Positions 1 through 9,476 of a stretch of 64,000 nucleotides of DNA are shown here, piece after piece. How positions within the stretch are numbered: the stretch's first letter is position 1; each line of letters begins with the position of its first letter. Position numbers and translations under genes: made by a program. Below the pieces are notes generated by a model. That model did not search any database, was not told where the DNA came from, and saw only the letters and a program-made list of their open reading frames with translations. This DNA comes from SHVO01 sp050246995. GTDB lineage: Bacteria; Pseudomonadota; Alphaproteobacteria; Rhodospirillales; Rhodospirillaceae. The stretch lies in the NCBI GenBank assembly GCA_050246995.1, contig JBFWVA010000004.1, forward strand, positions 248,001 through 312,000. The letters are read 5' to 3'.

Positions 1-673
1 CGGCGGCTTCACCGCTCAGGGTGCGGCGGCGACCGTGACACGCGGCGTGCCGACCAGCGGCCGCATCCCGAACGGCGCGACCGTTGAACGTGAAGTGAAT
101 TTCGCGCTGACCGGCATGAAAGCCGTAAAGGTCGCGCTGCATAATCCCGACCTCACCACCGCGCGCCGTATCTCGGACGCGATCAACGCCTACCTCGGCA
201 CGCCGGCCTCGGCGGCCGTGGACCCAGGCACCGTGCAGATCGTGCAGCCGGAAGGCTATACCGGCACGATGGTCGAACTGATGACCGCCGTGGAACAGCT
301 GCGCGTCGAGCCGGATCAGCCGGCCCGCGTGGTGATCGACGAAAACACCGGCGTGATCGTGATCGGCGACGACGTGCGCATCTCCACGGTCGCTATTGCG
401 CAGGGCAACCTCACCATCCGCGTCACCGAGACGCCGCAGGTCTCGCAGCCGGCGCCGTTCTCCGAAACCGGCGAAACCGTCGTGGTCCCGCGTACCGATA
501 TCCAAGTGGACGAGGACAGCGACCGCCGCCTGGCCGTCGTGAACGCAGGCGTCTCGCTGCAAGAGCTGGTGAACGGCCTCAATGCGCTGGGCGTCGGCCC
601 GCGCGACATGATCTCGATCCTGCAGGCCATCAAGGCCGCGGGCGCGATGCAGGCCGAAATCGAAGTGATGTAA
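1..673 (+). CDS. flgI: Flagellar P-ring protein FlgI, 3' portion (5' end outside window)
   Basis: FlgI forms the periplasmic P ring around the flagellar rod. The reading frame is already open at base 2 and reads GGFTAQGAAATVTRGVP, a hallmark FlgI segment, so the gene starts upstream of the window. The GTG at 35 is internal. The visible ~223 residues carry typical FlgI stretches: SGRIPNGATVEREV, a block of VVIDENTGVIVIGDDVRI type, and the C-terminal GVGPRDMISILQAIKAAGAMQAEIEVM-like end. The stop TAA is at 671-673. A rod-binding protein follows 24 bases downstream, as is usual in alphaproteobacterial flg operons. The family call is very secure; only the missing 5' part is unknown. Confidence 0.95.
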   Translation, partial: GGFTAQGAAATVTRGVPTSGRIPNGATVEREVNFALTGMKAVKVALHNPDLTTARRISDAINAYLGTPASAAVDPGTVQIVQPEGYTGTMVELMTAVEQLRVEPDQPARVVIDENTGVIVIGDDVRISTVAIAQGNLTIRVTETPQVSQPAPFSETGETVVVPRTDIQVDEDSDRRLAVVNAGVSLQELVNGLNALGVGPRDMISILQAIKAAGAMQAEIEVM

Positions 674-697
674 GCGCGAAGGTTTAGGACAACGAAA

Positions 698-1159
698 ATG
701 GACGCCGCTTCACTGCTCGACAACGCCAGAGACTCTTACGCCACCGGCCTTTCCGCGCAGGTCGCGAAGAAGGCCGGCGCGCATGCGCCGAGCACGGCGC
801 TGCCCGGCATGAAGCTGTCGGCCGCCGACGAAAAGAAGGCGCGCGAGGCAGGCAAGGATTTCGAAGCTTTTTTCATCGGTCAGATGATGGAGCACATGAT
901 GGCGGGAATCGAAACGGATTCGACGTTCGGCGGCGGCCCCGGCGAAGACATGTGGCGCTCGATGCTGAACCAGGAATACGGCAAGGAACTGGCGAAGTCC
1001 GGAAAGCTGGGCATCGCCGATCACGTCATGCGCGGGATGTTGCTGGCGCAGGAACAGCGCGATCAGCAGACCACGCAGGTGCGTATCCCGAAGGCCGGAC
1101 AAACCGGAGAAGAGTTGCAGAACGCGGCTCAACCCGTCGTCAGCCAGATCCGCCGGTAA
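698..1159 (+). CDS. Rod-binding protein, FlgJ N-domain / CheL-like
   Basis: This 153-residue protein matches the rod-binding domain found at the N-terminus of enterobacterial FlgJ, which caps the growing rod in the periplasm. The core lies at about residues 50-115 and contains FEAFFIGQMMEHMM, the acidic-glycine stretch FGGGPGEDMWRSML, and QEYGKELAKSGKLGIADH. The muramidase half of bifunctional FlgJ is absent, as in alphaproteobacterial single-domain versions (called CheL in Caulobacter). It therefore needs a separate peptidoglycan hydrolase. The start follows an AGGACAACG-type ribosome site. It lies between flgI and a FlgN-like gene and is probably co-transcribed with both. Confidence 0.88.
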   Translation: MDAASLLDNARDSYATGLSAQVAKKAGAHAPSTALPGMKLSAADEKKAREAGKDFEAFFIGQMMEHMMAGIETDSTFGGGPGEDMWRSMLNQEYGKELAKSGKLGIADHVMRGMLLAQEQRDQQTTQVRIPKAGQTGEELQNAAQPVVSQIRR

Positions 1160-1182
1160 TTAGTACGTAAAGAGTATCCACC

Positions 1183-1830
1183 ATGAACATGGTACGCCGC
1201 GATCTTCCGAATCAGGCCCAGCGCACCACAGCGCCGAGTACGCCTGCACGCCCCGGCGCCGCGCCCGCGGCTCCGCAGGCGCGCCCGGGAGCCACAGCGC
1301 CCGCGCGCCCGCTGAATATGCCGCAGCGCCCCGGCGCCGCGCCGCAGCCGCAAGCGGCGGCGCGCCCGGCCATGGTGGGCGGCCGTCCGGTGCCCCCAAG
1401 CGCCAAAGCCGACGAGATGATGATGGTGATGCGCCAGCTGACCGAGCTTCTGGTCAAGGAGAACACGGCGCTGAAGAAACACAAGATGGACGAAGTCAAA
1501 GGCCTTGCAGAACGCAAGGAGCAGCTCGCGCGCCTTTACCAGGGCCATATGAACGCAGTGCACAAGGACAAGAATGTCCTGGCGGCGCTGGAACCCGCCA
1601 AGAAAAACGCCATCGCGCAGTCGGCCATGAAACTGGGCGAACTGATGCAGCAGAATGCCAGCCTTCTCAAGGCCAACATCGAATCCATCAACATGTTCTT
1701 CAAGTCGGTGACGGAAGCCCTCAAGAACCGTCACGACGAACGTTCCGCGTCCTACTCGCGCTCCGGCTCTCTCGGCCAATACGCCGTGACCAAGCGCAGT
1801 CTCGCGGTCAGCTTCAATCAGACGATGTGA
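1183..1830 (+). CDS. FlgN-like flagellar export chaperone (putative)
   Basis: The protein has 215 residues. Residues 1-75 are a Pro/Ala/Arg-rich, low-complexity tail. Residues 80-185 are a helical region (MRQLTELLVKENTALKKHK, ERKEQLARLY, NAIAQSAMKLGELMQQN) resembling the FlgN helical-bundle family. FlgN chaperones the hook-filament junction proteins FlgK and FlgL for export. Its position directly before flgK (8-base gap) and flgL supports this role. The disordered N-terminal extension is unusual for FlgN and makes the homology weaker than the context. A second in-frame ATG lies three codons downstream. Confidence 0.65.
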   Translation: MNMVRRDLPNQAQRTTAPSTPARPGAAPAAPQARPGATAPARPLNMPQRPGAAPQPQAAARPAMVGGRPVPPSAKADEMMMVMRQLTELLVKENTALKKHKMDEVKGLAERKEQLARLYQGHMNAVHKDKNVLAALEPAKKNAIAQSAMKLGELMQQNASLLKANIESINMFFKSVTEALKNRHDERSASYSRSGSLGQYAVTKRSLAVSFNQTM

Positions 1831-1838
1831 GATAAGTC

Positions 1839-4025
1839 ATGTCGCTTAACCTCGCACTCACTTCGGCGATCTCGGGCCTGCAGACGGCCCAGGCCGGCCT
1901 TGACGTCATCTCGAACAACATCGCGAACGTCCAGACCGAAGGCTATACCCGCAAACAGTTCCAGCCGCAGTCCATCGTGCTCGCGGGCATGGGCGCGGGC
2001 GTCGCGCTTGGCGATATCGTCAACAAGGTCGACCAGAATCTCCTGCGCGACCTGCGCGGGCAGAAGAGTCAGCTCGGCCTTTTACAGACCCAGAACAGCT
2101 ATTTCCGGCGCGTCCAGGACACGTTCGGCACGACGCAATCCAACAGCTCGATCTCCAATCAGCTGAATAAGATGCAGCAGGACTTCACCACGCTCACGGC
2201 CTCGCCGGAGACGGTAAGCCAGCAGCTAGCGGCGGTGCAGGCCGGCGTATCGACAGCCCGCAACCTCTCGGACATGAGCAAGACGGTCCAAACGCTGCGC
2301 ATGAACGCGGATGTGGAAATCGAGCAGTCGGTCCAGACCATCAATTCGCAGCTGAACACGATCGCGTTCCTGAACGACCAGGTCGCCTTCAATGCCGCGA
2401 CCAACCGGCAGACCGAAGACCTGGAAGACAAACGCGACGTTGCGCTGAACAAGTTGGCCGAGCAGATCGACATCCGCTACTTCAAGAACGCCAACGGGTC
2501 GCTGACCGTGTTCACCAGCGACGGCACGACCCTCGTGGATTCCTCGGCGGTGCCGATGTCGCACGCGGCGCTGACGCAGGTCGGCCCGGCGACAAGCTAC
2601 GCCGGCGGCGATTTCAACGGCATCTTCGCCGGTGTGCGCGACATCACCAACTCGATCCGCGGCGGCAAGCTCAAGGGCCTGATCGAGATGCGCGACAACA
2701 CCCTGCCCGACATGCAGGCGCAACTCGACGAACTCGCGCGCGCCCTTAAGGATCAGGTGAACCAGGTTCACAACCGCGGCACCTCGTATCCTAATATCGT
2801 CAATAACCTGACGGGCAGCCGCAAGTTCACCGCGCCGTCGCAGCAAGCCGTGAACTTCTCGGGCGCCGAGCCCGTGATCATGCTGTACAACCAGCAGGGC
2901 GAGGAAATCGCCTCGTCCCGCCTGTTCGATACCAGCGGGATCAACTTCACCAACGGCTCGTCGCTCGACGCGCTGGCCACCGACATGCAGAACTGGATCC
3001 AGGCGCAAGACCCGCAGCTGGTCAACGCGACGGTGCAGTTCAGCGCCGACGGCCAGATGGCCATCAACCTGGGGACGGACGTCGTCGGCATCGCCTTCCG
3101 CGACGAAGAGTCGGCTATCAAGGGGTCGAACCAGAAGGACGTCACCGCGCAGATCGACCTAGACGCCGACGGCACCTATGACAAGACCTACAAGGGTTTC
3201 TCGAACCTGTTCGGGCTGAACGACTATTTCGCCACGGCGCCGAACCTCGCGCAGTGGGACACCGGTTTCAAGCCGGCCAACTACACGCTCAACATTCCCT
3301 CGGCTACGACCCTGCAATTCGCCGATGCCACCAGCATGGGCAGCGGAACGAACCTGATCTCGTCCATTACGATCAATCCGGCGGATTCGCTGGAAGTGAT
3401 CCGCGACAAGATCAATTCGGACCCGTTACTGCAGAACCGCATCAGCGCCGACGTCATCCCGGAGGGCTCGGGTAAACGCCTGCGCATCCAGCATGAACAG
3501 GGCGAAGACCTGATCATCACGGAGGCGGGCGGCACGACCGGCATGGACTCCCTCGGCCTCAACTGGACCGCGACGGGTTTCTCGCAGAACTTGAAGGTAA
3601 GCCAGACGCTGGTGGACGACAGCTCGCGCATCGCGCGCGGCGACATCCAGCTCGATCCCCTGACCGGCGAATACCTGCTGGCGAACGGCGACAACGCGGT
3701 CATCGCGCAGCTCGCGGCCGTGATGACGGGCGCCGGCTCGTTCCTGCCGGCCGGCTCGCTGTCGGGCTCGGGCGTCACCTTCTCGGACTACGGCGCGGCG
3801 ATCGTTTCGCGTAGTTCGACGCAAGCGGCCGCGGCCGACACAAATCTAAAATTGCAGGGTGACCTGCATGAAGCGCTCGAAACCAAGCAATCGGAAGTCT
3901 CGGGCGTGAACCTCGACGAAGAAATGTCCCAGCTGATGGTCTACCAGCAAACCTACGCGGCATCCGCGAAGGTGATCTCGACGACCCAACAGCTGCTGGA
4001 CATTCTCAATGACCTCATCCGCTAA
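1839..4025 (+). CDS. flgK: Flagellar hook-associated protein 1 (HAP1) FlgK
   Basis: FlgK forms the first hook-filament junction zone. The N-terminus (MSLNLALTSAISGLQTAQAG, then LDVISNNIANVQTEGYTRKQ) is the diagnostic flagellar rod/hook motif. The C-terminus (VSGVNLDEEMSQLMVYQQ, TYAASAKVISTTQQLLDILN) is the matching coiled-coil end. At 728 residues it is longer than the ~550-residue enterobacterial protein. The extra length sits in the surface-exposed middle, roughly residues 330-640. It is followed after 22 bases by flgL. The protein is exported by the flagellar type III system and has no signal peptide. Confidence 0.96.
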   Translation: MSLNLALTSAISGLQTAQAGLDVISNNIANVQTEGYTRKQFQPQSIVLAGMGAGVALGDIVNKVDQNLLRDLRGQKSQLGLLQTQNSYFRRVQDTFGTTQSNSSISNQLNKMQQDFTTLTASPETVSQQLAAVQAGVSTARNLSDMSKTVQTLRMNADVEIEQSVQTINSQLNTIAFLNDQVAFNAATNRQTEDLEDKRDVALNKLAEQIDIRYFKNANGSLTVFTSDGTTLVDSSAVPMSHAALTQVGPATSYAGGDFNGIFAGVRDITNSIRGGKLKGLIEMRDNTLPDMQAQLDELARALKDQVNQVHNRGTSYPNIVNNLTGSRKFTAPSQQAVNFSGAEPVIMLYNQQGEEIASSRLFDTSGINFTNGSSLDALATDMQNWIQAQDPQLVNATVQFSADGQMAINLGTDVVGIAFRDEESAIKGSNQKDVTAQIDLDADGTYDKTYKGFSNLFGLNDYFATAPNLAQWDTGFKPANYTLNIPSATTLQFADATSMGSGTNLISSITINPADSLEVIRDKINSDPLLQNRISADVIPEGSGKRLRIQHEQGEDLIITEAGGTTGMDSLGLNWTATGFSQNLKVSQTLVDDSSRIARGDIQLDPLTGEYLLANGDNAVIAQLAAVMTGAGSFLPAGSLSGSGVTFSDYGAAIVSRSSTQAAAADTNLKLQGDLHEALETKQSEVSGVNLDEEMSQLMVYQQTYAASAKVISTTQQLLDILNDLIR

Positions 4026-4047
4026 AGGGTGAGGCAGGAGTAGAACT

Positions 4048-5613
4048 ATGGTCTCGCGTATTTCAACGTCGGTCTCGAACCAGGTCCTGGTCAACCGCAT
4101 GCTGGAGCAGCAGCAGCGGGTGAACAACGAACAGCAGCAGCTGTCGACGGGCTTCAAGTCGCAGGACTACATCGGCATCGCGCAGGACAGCTTCCGCCTC
4201 CTCAACATCGAGAACGAGCGCGCCCGCCTGTCGCGCTACTTGGCCAACAATGACCTGCTTTCGACGACCCTGAAGGCGCAGGCGACCTCGGCGACGGGCG
4301 TCGACGACACGGCCCGCATGATCCGCAGCGAGTTGATCCAGTTCGCGAGCCGCGACCTCTCGGCCCAGAACCCGGAGACCCAGTCCGCCATTCAGGATCT
4401 ACAGAACAAGGTGTTCTCGGCGTTCAGCCAGGTGCAGTACTTCCTGACGCAGAAGATCGACGGAAAGTATATTTTCGGCGGCGCCAAGAGCGACACGCCG
4501 CCGATCAGTTTCGACTACAAGAACCTGCAGGAATTCCAGCAGTTCTACGACGGCATCAACGCGGTGTTCCCCTCGACGCGCGTCGCCAACCTTGTCGACC
4601 TTTCGATCCAGAACAAGGCCGTCAACTACACCAGCACGACCGTCGCCTCCAATCCCATGACGCTGGTGACGGGCGCTGCGGACGATTTCATCACCTCGAC
4701 CATCAACCAGACCGCGACGGGCAACCTTCTGTTCTCCAACGTCGGCGCCAACGGCAAGATCAGCGCCACGACGCCGGGTGCGTTCCGCGCGCTGCAGGTC
4801 GGTCAAACCTTCATCATGGACGGTTCGACCCTGTCCAATAACGGCGTTTACACCATCACCGGCGTGTCGCCCGACGGCCTGACCCTCACCCTCGACCAGA
4901 ATGTGACCGCGGGCGCTGAAACCTCGGGCACGGTCGAAATGGGCCTGACGATCCCGAACGGAACCGCCATGGCGCTGTCGGGGTCGACCAACGGCAATAA
5001 CGGCGCCTATACGGTGCGTTGGCCATCGAACGCGGAGCTGGTCGCGGCCGGTTATGACCCGAACGCGGGCCAGATCGTGAACGGCGACATGATCTTCTTC
5101 GACAACCAGGTGCCGGTCTCGGCCGTCCCGGAAAACATCAGCCTCAATTCGCGCGCGTTCCTGACGGGCACGAGCCTGTCCACCGAACAACGCATCAGCG
5201 ACACGCAGTCGGTGACGTTGGACGTCACCGGTCTTGACCCCGCGTTCGAGAAACTGACGCGCGCACTGGGCATCATCGCTCAAGGCGACCTGATCAATAA
5301 CCCCGACCGCGTGCAGCAGGCGCTCGCGATCATCAACGACGCCATCGAACATTCGCCGCTGCAGCCGACGGAAGAAAGAAGCGATCTGCAGTCGGTGCAG
5401 GACCGCATCGGCATCAACCAGCGCGCCCTGGAAGACGCCAAGGGCATCCAGACCTCGTTCCTGGCCTTCCTCGAAGGCCGCCAGAACGAGCTGGAAAAGG
5501 CCGACACGACGGAAGTCGCGGTGCGCCTGCAGACGGACTCACAGGTCCTGCAGATCTCTTACGCCTCGTTGGCGAAGATGCAGGAACTGAGCCTGCTGAA
5601 TTACCTGCGCTAA
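4048..5613 (+). CDS. flgL: Flagellar hook-associated protein 3 (HAP3) FlgL with a large insertion
   Basis: FlgL is the second hook-filament junction protein. Residues 1-150 show the flagellin-like N-terminal helices (MVSRISTSVSNQVLVNRML, QQQLSTGFKSQDY, YIFGGAKSDTPP). Residues 395-521 form the C-terminal helices ending LAKMQELSLLNYLR. At 521 residues it is well above the usual ~300-420. The excess is a Thr/Gly/Asn-rich beta-type insertion at about 195-360 containing the repeat-like segments GQTFIMDGSTLSNNGVYTI and SGSTNGNNGAYTVRW. A clear GGAG ribosome site precedes the start. The gene ends in a 4-base overlap with the convergent transporter gene, so the flg transcript probably ends here. Confidence 0.93.
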   Translation: MVSRISTSVSNQVLVNRMLEQQQRVNNEQQQLSTGFKSQDYIGIAQDSFRLLNIENERARLSRYLANNDLLSTTLKAQATSATGVDDTARMIRSELIQFASRDLSAQNPETQSAIQDLQNKVFSAFSQVQYFLTQKIDGKYIFGGAKSDTPPISFDYKNLQEFQQFYDGINAVFPSTRVANLVDLSIQNKAVNYTSTTVASNPMTLVTGAADDFITSTINQTATGNLLFSNVGANGKISATTPGAFRALQVGQTFIMDGSTLSNNGVYTITGVSPDGLTLTLDQNVTAGAETSGTVEMGLTIPNGTAMALSGSTNGNNGAYTVRWPSNAELVAAGYDPNAGQIVNGDMIFFDNQVPVSAVPENISLNSRAFLTGTSLSTEQRISDTQSVTLDVTGLDPAFEKLTRALGIIAQGDLINNPDRVQQALAIINDAIEHSPLQPTEERSDLQSVQDRIGINQRALEDAKGIQTSFLAFLEGRQNELEKADTTEVAVRLQTDSQVLQISYASLAKMQELSLLNYLR

Positions 5614-6926
5614 CCCGCGCGGAGCGGGAACGCTCCAAACAGTAAACCGGCGATCAGCAGGACCACGCTGGTCGCCGTTGCCCATTTCAGGGTGAACTTC
5701 TGATATTCGCCGAAGTCCACGCCCGCGAGCCCGGCGAGAAGCCAGGTCGAGGGGACGAGCGGGCTCAAGAGGTGGACCGGCTGGCCGACGAGCGCGGCGC
5801 TGGCCATCTGCTGCGCCGAGAGGCCGTAATGCGAGGCCGCCTCGGCGAGGACCGGGAGCATCCCGAAATAGAAAGCGTCGTTGGAGATGAAGAAGGTCAT
5901 CGGAATGCTGATGATGCCGGTGATGGGCGCGAGATAGGGCCCCAGCGACGGCGGGATCACGGCGAGCAGGCTTTTCGACATGGCTTCGACCATGCCCGTG
6001 CCGGAGAGGATGCCGGTGAAGATCCCGGCGGCGAAGATCAACGAAACCACCGCGAGCACATTCGGCGCATGTTGCGCGACACGGGTCTTCAAGACCGCGG
6101 GCTGCGGGTAGTTGAGGATGGCCGCGACAGCGAAACCGCACATGAAAAGCACGGGTAGCGGCAGCACCGCCATCACCAGCAGCACCATGAGGATGAGCGT
6201 GAGCGCGGCGTTCACGTACACAAGGCGCGGGCGGCACATCGCGGGGTCGGTGGAGACGCTGAAGGTCGCGCCGTCGAGCGCCGGATGCGCCTCGGCCGGC
6301 AGCGACAGCGCGCCCAGCCGTTTGCGTTCCTGACGTCCGAGGTAGATCGCGAGCACGACCAACCAGGCCAGCCCCACCGCCATCGCCGGCACGAGCGGAA
6401 TGAAAACGCCCGAAGAATCGATCTGGAGCGCGGTTGCCGCGCGGGCGGTCGGTCCGCCCCAGGGGATAATGTTCATGATGCCGCTGGCGCATAGCAGCAG
6501 GCACGCCATGATCATGGGATTGAGGCCAATGCGCCGGTATAGCGGCATGAAGGCCGCCGCCGTGATCATGTAGGTGGTCGAGCCGTCGCCATCGAGCGAG
6601 ACCATCGCCGCCAGCACCACCGAGCCGACCACGACCTTCACCGGATCGTTGTCGACGATTTTGAGAAGCGTCCGGACGACCGGATCGAACAGTCCCGCGT
6701 CCGTGACGATGCCGAAGTACAGGATCGCGAACATCAGCATGACGCCGGTGGAGACCATGCGCGTGATGCCGTCGAGCATCATGGGGCCAAGCTGGCCGCC
6801 GAAACCCGCGAGAAGGCCGAATGCGACGGGGACGACGATGAGCGCGACGATGGGCGCCATACGCTTCGTCATGATCAGGATCATGAACGCCGCGACCATG
6901 AGGAAGCCGAGGGCTGACAGCATCAT
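5610..6926 (-). CDS. CitMHS-family citrate/dicarboxylate-type transporter
   Basis: This is a hydrophobic inner-membrane protein with about 11-12 predicted segments. Family features include LIMTKRMAPIVALIVVPV near the N-terminus, SLDGDGSTTYMITAAAFMPLY, and NIIPWGGPTARAATAL. These match the CitMHS (citrate-Mg2+:H+ / citrate-Ca2+:H+ symporter) family. The open frame extends to 7013, but family members start at MLSALGFLMVAAF-like sequence. I therefore prefer the ATG at 6926 (438 residues; a second ATG is at 6923); the upstream 29 residues look non-conserved. It has no obvious link to the flagellar genes. The actual substrate cannot be read from sequence. Confidence 0.85.
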   Translation of the reverse strand: MMLSALGFLMVAAFMILIMTKRMAPIVALIVVPVAFGLLAGFGGQLGPMMLDGITRMVSTGVMLMFAILYFGIVTDAGLFDPVVRTLLKIVDNDPVKVVVGSVVLAAMVSLDGDGSTTYMITAAAFMPLYRRIGLNPMIMACLLLCASGIMNIIPWGGPTARAATALQIDSSGVFIPLVPAMAVGLAWLVVLAIYLGRQERKRLGALSLPAEAHPALDGATFSVSTDPAMCRPRLVYVNAALTLILMVLLVMAVLPLPVLFMCGFAVAAILNYPQPAVLKTRVAQHAPNVLAVVSLIFAAGIFTGILSGTGMVEAMSKSLLAVIPPSLGPYLAPITGIISIPMTFFISNDAFYFGMLPVLAEAASHYGLSAQQMASAALVGQPVHLLSPLVPSTWLLAGLAGVDFGEYQKFTLKWATATSVVLLIAGLLFGAFPLRAG

Positions 6927-7028
6927 CAGGCGCGCCCGCGTAAAACGGGCGCCGGCGCACGGCGCGGCTCTAACGGCATGAAATCCCCCCACGAAGGCCG
7001 GCACGGCCCTCATGGGATGAAGTTTAGC

Positions 7029-8948
7029 TTATTCGACCATCGCGCGGTAGGCGCTCTCAAGATCGCGCGTGTAGGTAAGGCCATCGCACAAACGCGACGC
7101 CCGTACCTGTTCGCGAAGTCCAGCCCGCACCTGGACGAGAGTCTTGGGATCGGAGAGCGCCGTCTCGACGATTCCCCGAATATCCTCTTCCTTGGAGGCG
7201 CACCAGGCCCGCAGGCCCGCGCTTGTCAGGAGGCTGGCGCCGACGCGCGCGGCATGGCCCTTTCCGGCGAGCGACACCACGGGCACGCCCATCCACAGCG
7301 CCTCGCAGGTGGTTGTCGTGCCGTTATAAGGGAAGGTATCGAGCGCGATGTCGATATCGCCGTAGGCTGCGAGATGACTCTTGTCGCCCGGTTCCCACCC
7401 GCGAAGATCGAGGCGCGCGGCGTCGATTCCGTGCGCCGCGAAACGGCCCCGCAGCGCGGCGCGCGTCTCTTCTTCCACCAGCGGCTTGGTCTTCAGCAGA
7501 AGGCGCGAATCCGGAACCGCCTTCAAGATGCCGGCCCATAGGCGCACCGTGTGATCGCTGATCTTGGCAAGTTTGTTGAACGAGCCGAAGGTGACATAGC
7601 CGCGCGTCTGTAACGGCAATGCCGACACAGCCGGGGCTTCTTCCGGCGGCGTGAAGCAGTGGAGCGCATGCAGACGCATGAGCTCCTCGGTCGCATAGAC
7701 TTCGCTGCCCGGGGGATCGGTGACGGCGTCGCAGAGCCGATAGTCCATCGCCGACACGCCGGTCGTCGCGGGATACCCAAGCGCGCTGACCTGCACAGGC
7801 GCGGCGCGCTTGGCGAATACCGATAACCGATTTCCGTTGGTGTGGCCGGAGAGGTCCACAAGTACGTCAATGCCCTCGTCACGGATCGCGGCGCGCAGGC
7901 GTTCGTCGTCCCACCCCGCGACGTCGTGCCAATGGGGCACCATCTTACGCAGCCGCGCCGTCACCGCGTCGGGTTGCACGACATCCGCGTAGGCATGAAC
8001 CTCGACTTCACGCGGGTCATGATGACGCAGAATTTCTTGGACGAAGAAACTCACCGAGTGACGGCGAAAATCGGCAGAGACGTAGCCCAGTTTGAGCGGC
8101 TTTCGGGCGGCGTGAGGCGCGGCGGGAGCCGCCGCATGGAGTTCGTGGCCCCAGGCGCGGTGATGGGCGCAAATTTTCGCCGGGTCGGTTTCCGCATATA
8201 TATCGAGATAGAGGCGATTGTCGGCGGCTTGGCGATTGAGCGGCCCCTGGGCGAGAGCTGCGTCGAACGTCCGCCGCGCCTCGTCGAGCGCGCCCTGTTC
8301 CAACTGCGCCACGCCGAGGTTGATGCGGGCGGCGGTATTGCGCGGATCTATCTCGAGCGCTTTCGCATGCGCGGCGGCGGCGGCGGCATATCGCCCCTGC
8401 CCCGCCAGTATCGCGCCCAGATTATTGTGCGTCGCCGAGACCGCCGGCGCGAGCGCGATGGATTTCGCGAAGGCCTCGCGCGCGTCGTCGGGCCGGCCGG
8501 CATCGTCATAGAGAAGGCCAAGATTGTTCCATGCCCCGGCATCGTCCCCGCGCAGCGCGAGAGACGCGCGGTACGACGCCTCGGATTCCGCGATGCGGCC
8601 CGCGCGGTGATGCAGGAGGCCCAAGTTGAAATGAAGCGCGGCGTCCGGGGCACGCAATGTGCCGGCGTGTGTGAAGGCGCCGAGCGCTTCATCGAAACGC
8701 CCGCGTTCGCGCAAAGCCTGACCGCGCAAGACATGCGCATCGGCGTCGGCGGCGTTTCCGGCGATCAGGCGGTCGGCGAAGGTCAGCGCTTCGGCGTGAT
8801 GGCCGATCTCAAGGCACAGCACCGCAGCCAAGTGCAACGCTTCGCGCGGCGCGTCAGGCGCGCGCGCGAGGTCGTGTACCGTATGCCAGGCGGCATCGGG
8901 CAGACCCTGATCGTAATATTTGAGAGCGAGGCCGAGGCGAGGATCCAT
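7029..8948 (-). CDS. TPR-containing SPINDLY/OGT-type O-glycosyltransferase (GT41), copy 1
   Basis: The protein has 639 residues. TPR-like helical repeats fill residues ~1-245 (for example LHFNLGLLHHRAGRIAESEA, AWNNLGLLYDDAGRPDDARE). The C-terminal half is a GT41 GT-B domain: GYVSADFRRHSVSFF (288-302), DLSGHTNGNRLSVFAKR (365-381), GYPATTG (391-397), a Lys-bearing LLLKTKPL (483-490) and DTFPYNGTTTTCEALWMG (537-554). These are the nucleotide-sugar-binding motifs of O-GlcNAc transferase and plant SPINDLY. All key motifs are intact, so it is probably active. TPRs in this family select the protein acceptor. Donor (GlcNAc, fucose or other) and acceptor are unknown; nearby flagellins are candidates. 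Confidence 0.9.
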   Translation of the reverse strand: MDPRLGLALKYYDQGLPDAAWHTVHDLARAPDAPREALHLAAVLCLEIGHHAEALTFADRLIAGNAADADAHVLRGQALRERGRFDEALGAFTHAGTLRAPDAALHFNLGLLHHRAGRIAESEASYRASLALRGDDAGAWNNLGLLYDDAGRPDDAREAFAKSIALAPAVSATHNNLGAILAGQGRYAAAAAAHAKALEIDPRNTAARINLGVAQLEQGALDEARRTFDAALAQGPLNRQAADNRLYLDIYAETDPAKICAHHRAWGHELHAAAPAAPHAARKPLKLGYVSADFRRHSVSFFVQEILRHHDPREVEVHAYADVVQPDAVTARLRKMVPHWHDVAGWDDERLRAAIRDEGIDVLVDLSGHTNGNRLSVFAKRAAPVQVSALGYPATTGVSAMDYRLCDAVTDPPGSEVYATEELMRLHALHCFTPPEEAPAVSALPLQTRGYVTFGSFNKLAKISDHTVRLWAGILKAVPDSRLLLKTKPLVEEETRAALRGRFAAHGIDAARLDLRGWEPGDKSHLAAYGDIDIALDTFPYNGTTTTCEALWMGVPVVSLAGKGHAARVGASLLTSAGLRAWCASKEEDIRGIVETALSDPKTLVQVRAGLREQVRASRLCDGLTYTRDLESAYRAMVE

Positions 8949-9016
8949 CGCCTCTTATAACCCGAAGACCGCGTCTTCAGGTTACAAGATTGGAGATGAG
9001 AATCTCAGGGCCGGGA

Positions 9017-9295
9017 TTACTGGGCGGACGGAACGACCGCGCTCGTGGCGGCCATCGCCGGGACGTTGCCGGCGCGCTTGTTGAGAAGGCTTTCGATCTT
9101 CGCGGTATAGACGCGGTTGATCTCGGCCTGCTTGGCTTCGTCGTCGAGCGCGATCGTCATCTGCACGCGGCACTCGTGACGATCGCTGGCCAGGAGCTTC
9201 GAGGAGTTGCAGACCGTGGTGTAGTCCGTCGCGGCAACGGCCACGTTCGCGGCGCCAAGGGTCAGCAGGGCGGCAAAGGACAGAACCATTTTCAT
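9017..9295 (-). CDS. Small secreted/periplasmic protein of unknown function
   Basis: The protein has 92 residues with a classical signal peptide: MKMV followed by a hydrophobic core (LSFAALLTLGAANVAVA), cleaved probably after AVA near residue 21. The mature part contains two cysteines (CNSS, HECRV), which could form a disulfide in the periplasm. It also has a charged helix (DDEAKQAEINRVYTAKIESL). The ribosome site is TTAGGAGCG just before the ATG. It is flanked by two glycosyltransferase genes on the same strand but has its own ~180-base upstream region. I do not recognise a family. Confidence 0.7.
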   Translation of the reverse strand: MKMVLSFAALLTLGAANVAVAATDYTTVCNSSKLLASDRHECRVQMTIALDDEAKQAEINRVYTAKIESLLNKRAGNVPAMAATSAVVPSAQ

Positions 9296-9476
9296 GACGC
9301 GCTCCTAATCAAAATGGAAAGCTCGTTGGGCGGCTTTCCTTGAAGACGAGGCCGGAATGTATGGTCCGACATGCGCCTGCGCAAGAATTCGTGCTGCATA
9401 GCAGCAATGCAGCAGAAAATACCTTATATCTTATTGATTTAATTAAATAATATGACCCCCGGCACCGGCGCTCACA

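Noticed and set aside
698..1159. Bifunctional FlgJ with muramidase
   Set aside because: The protein ends after 153 residues; only the rod-binding domain is present.
7842..8960. 372-codon + strand frame opposite GT41 copy 1
   Set aside because: Antisense shadow of TPR/GT41 coding sequence; no recognisable motif.
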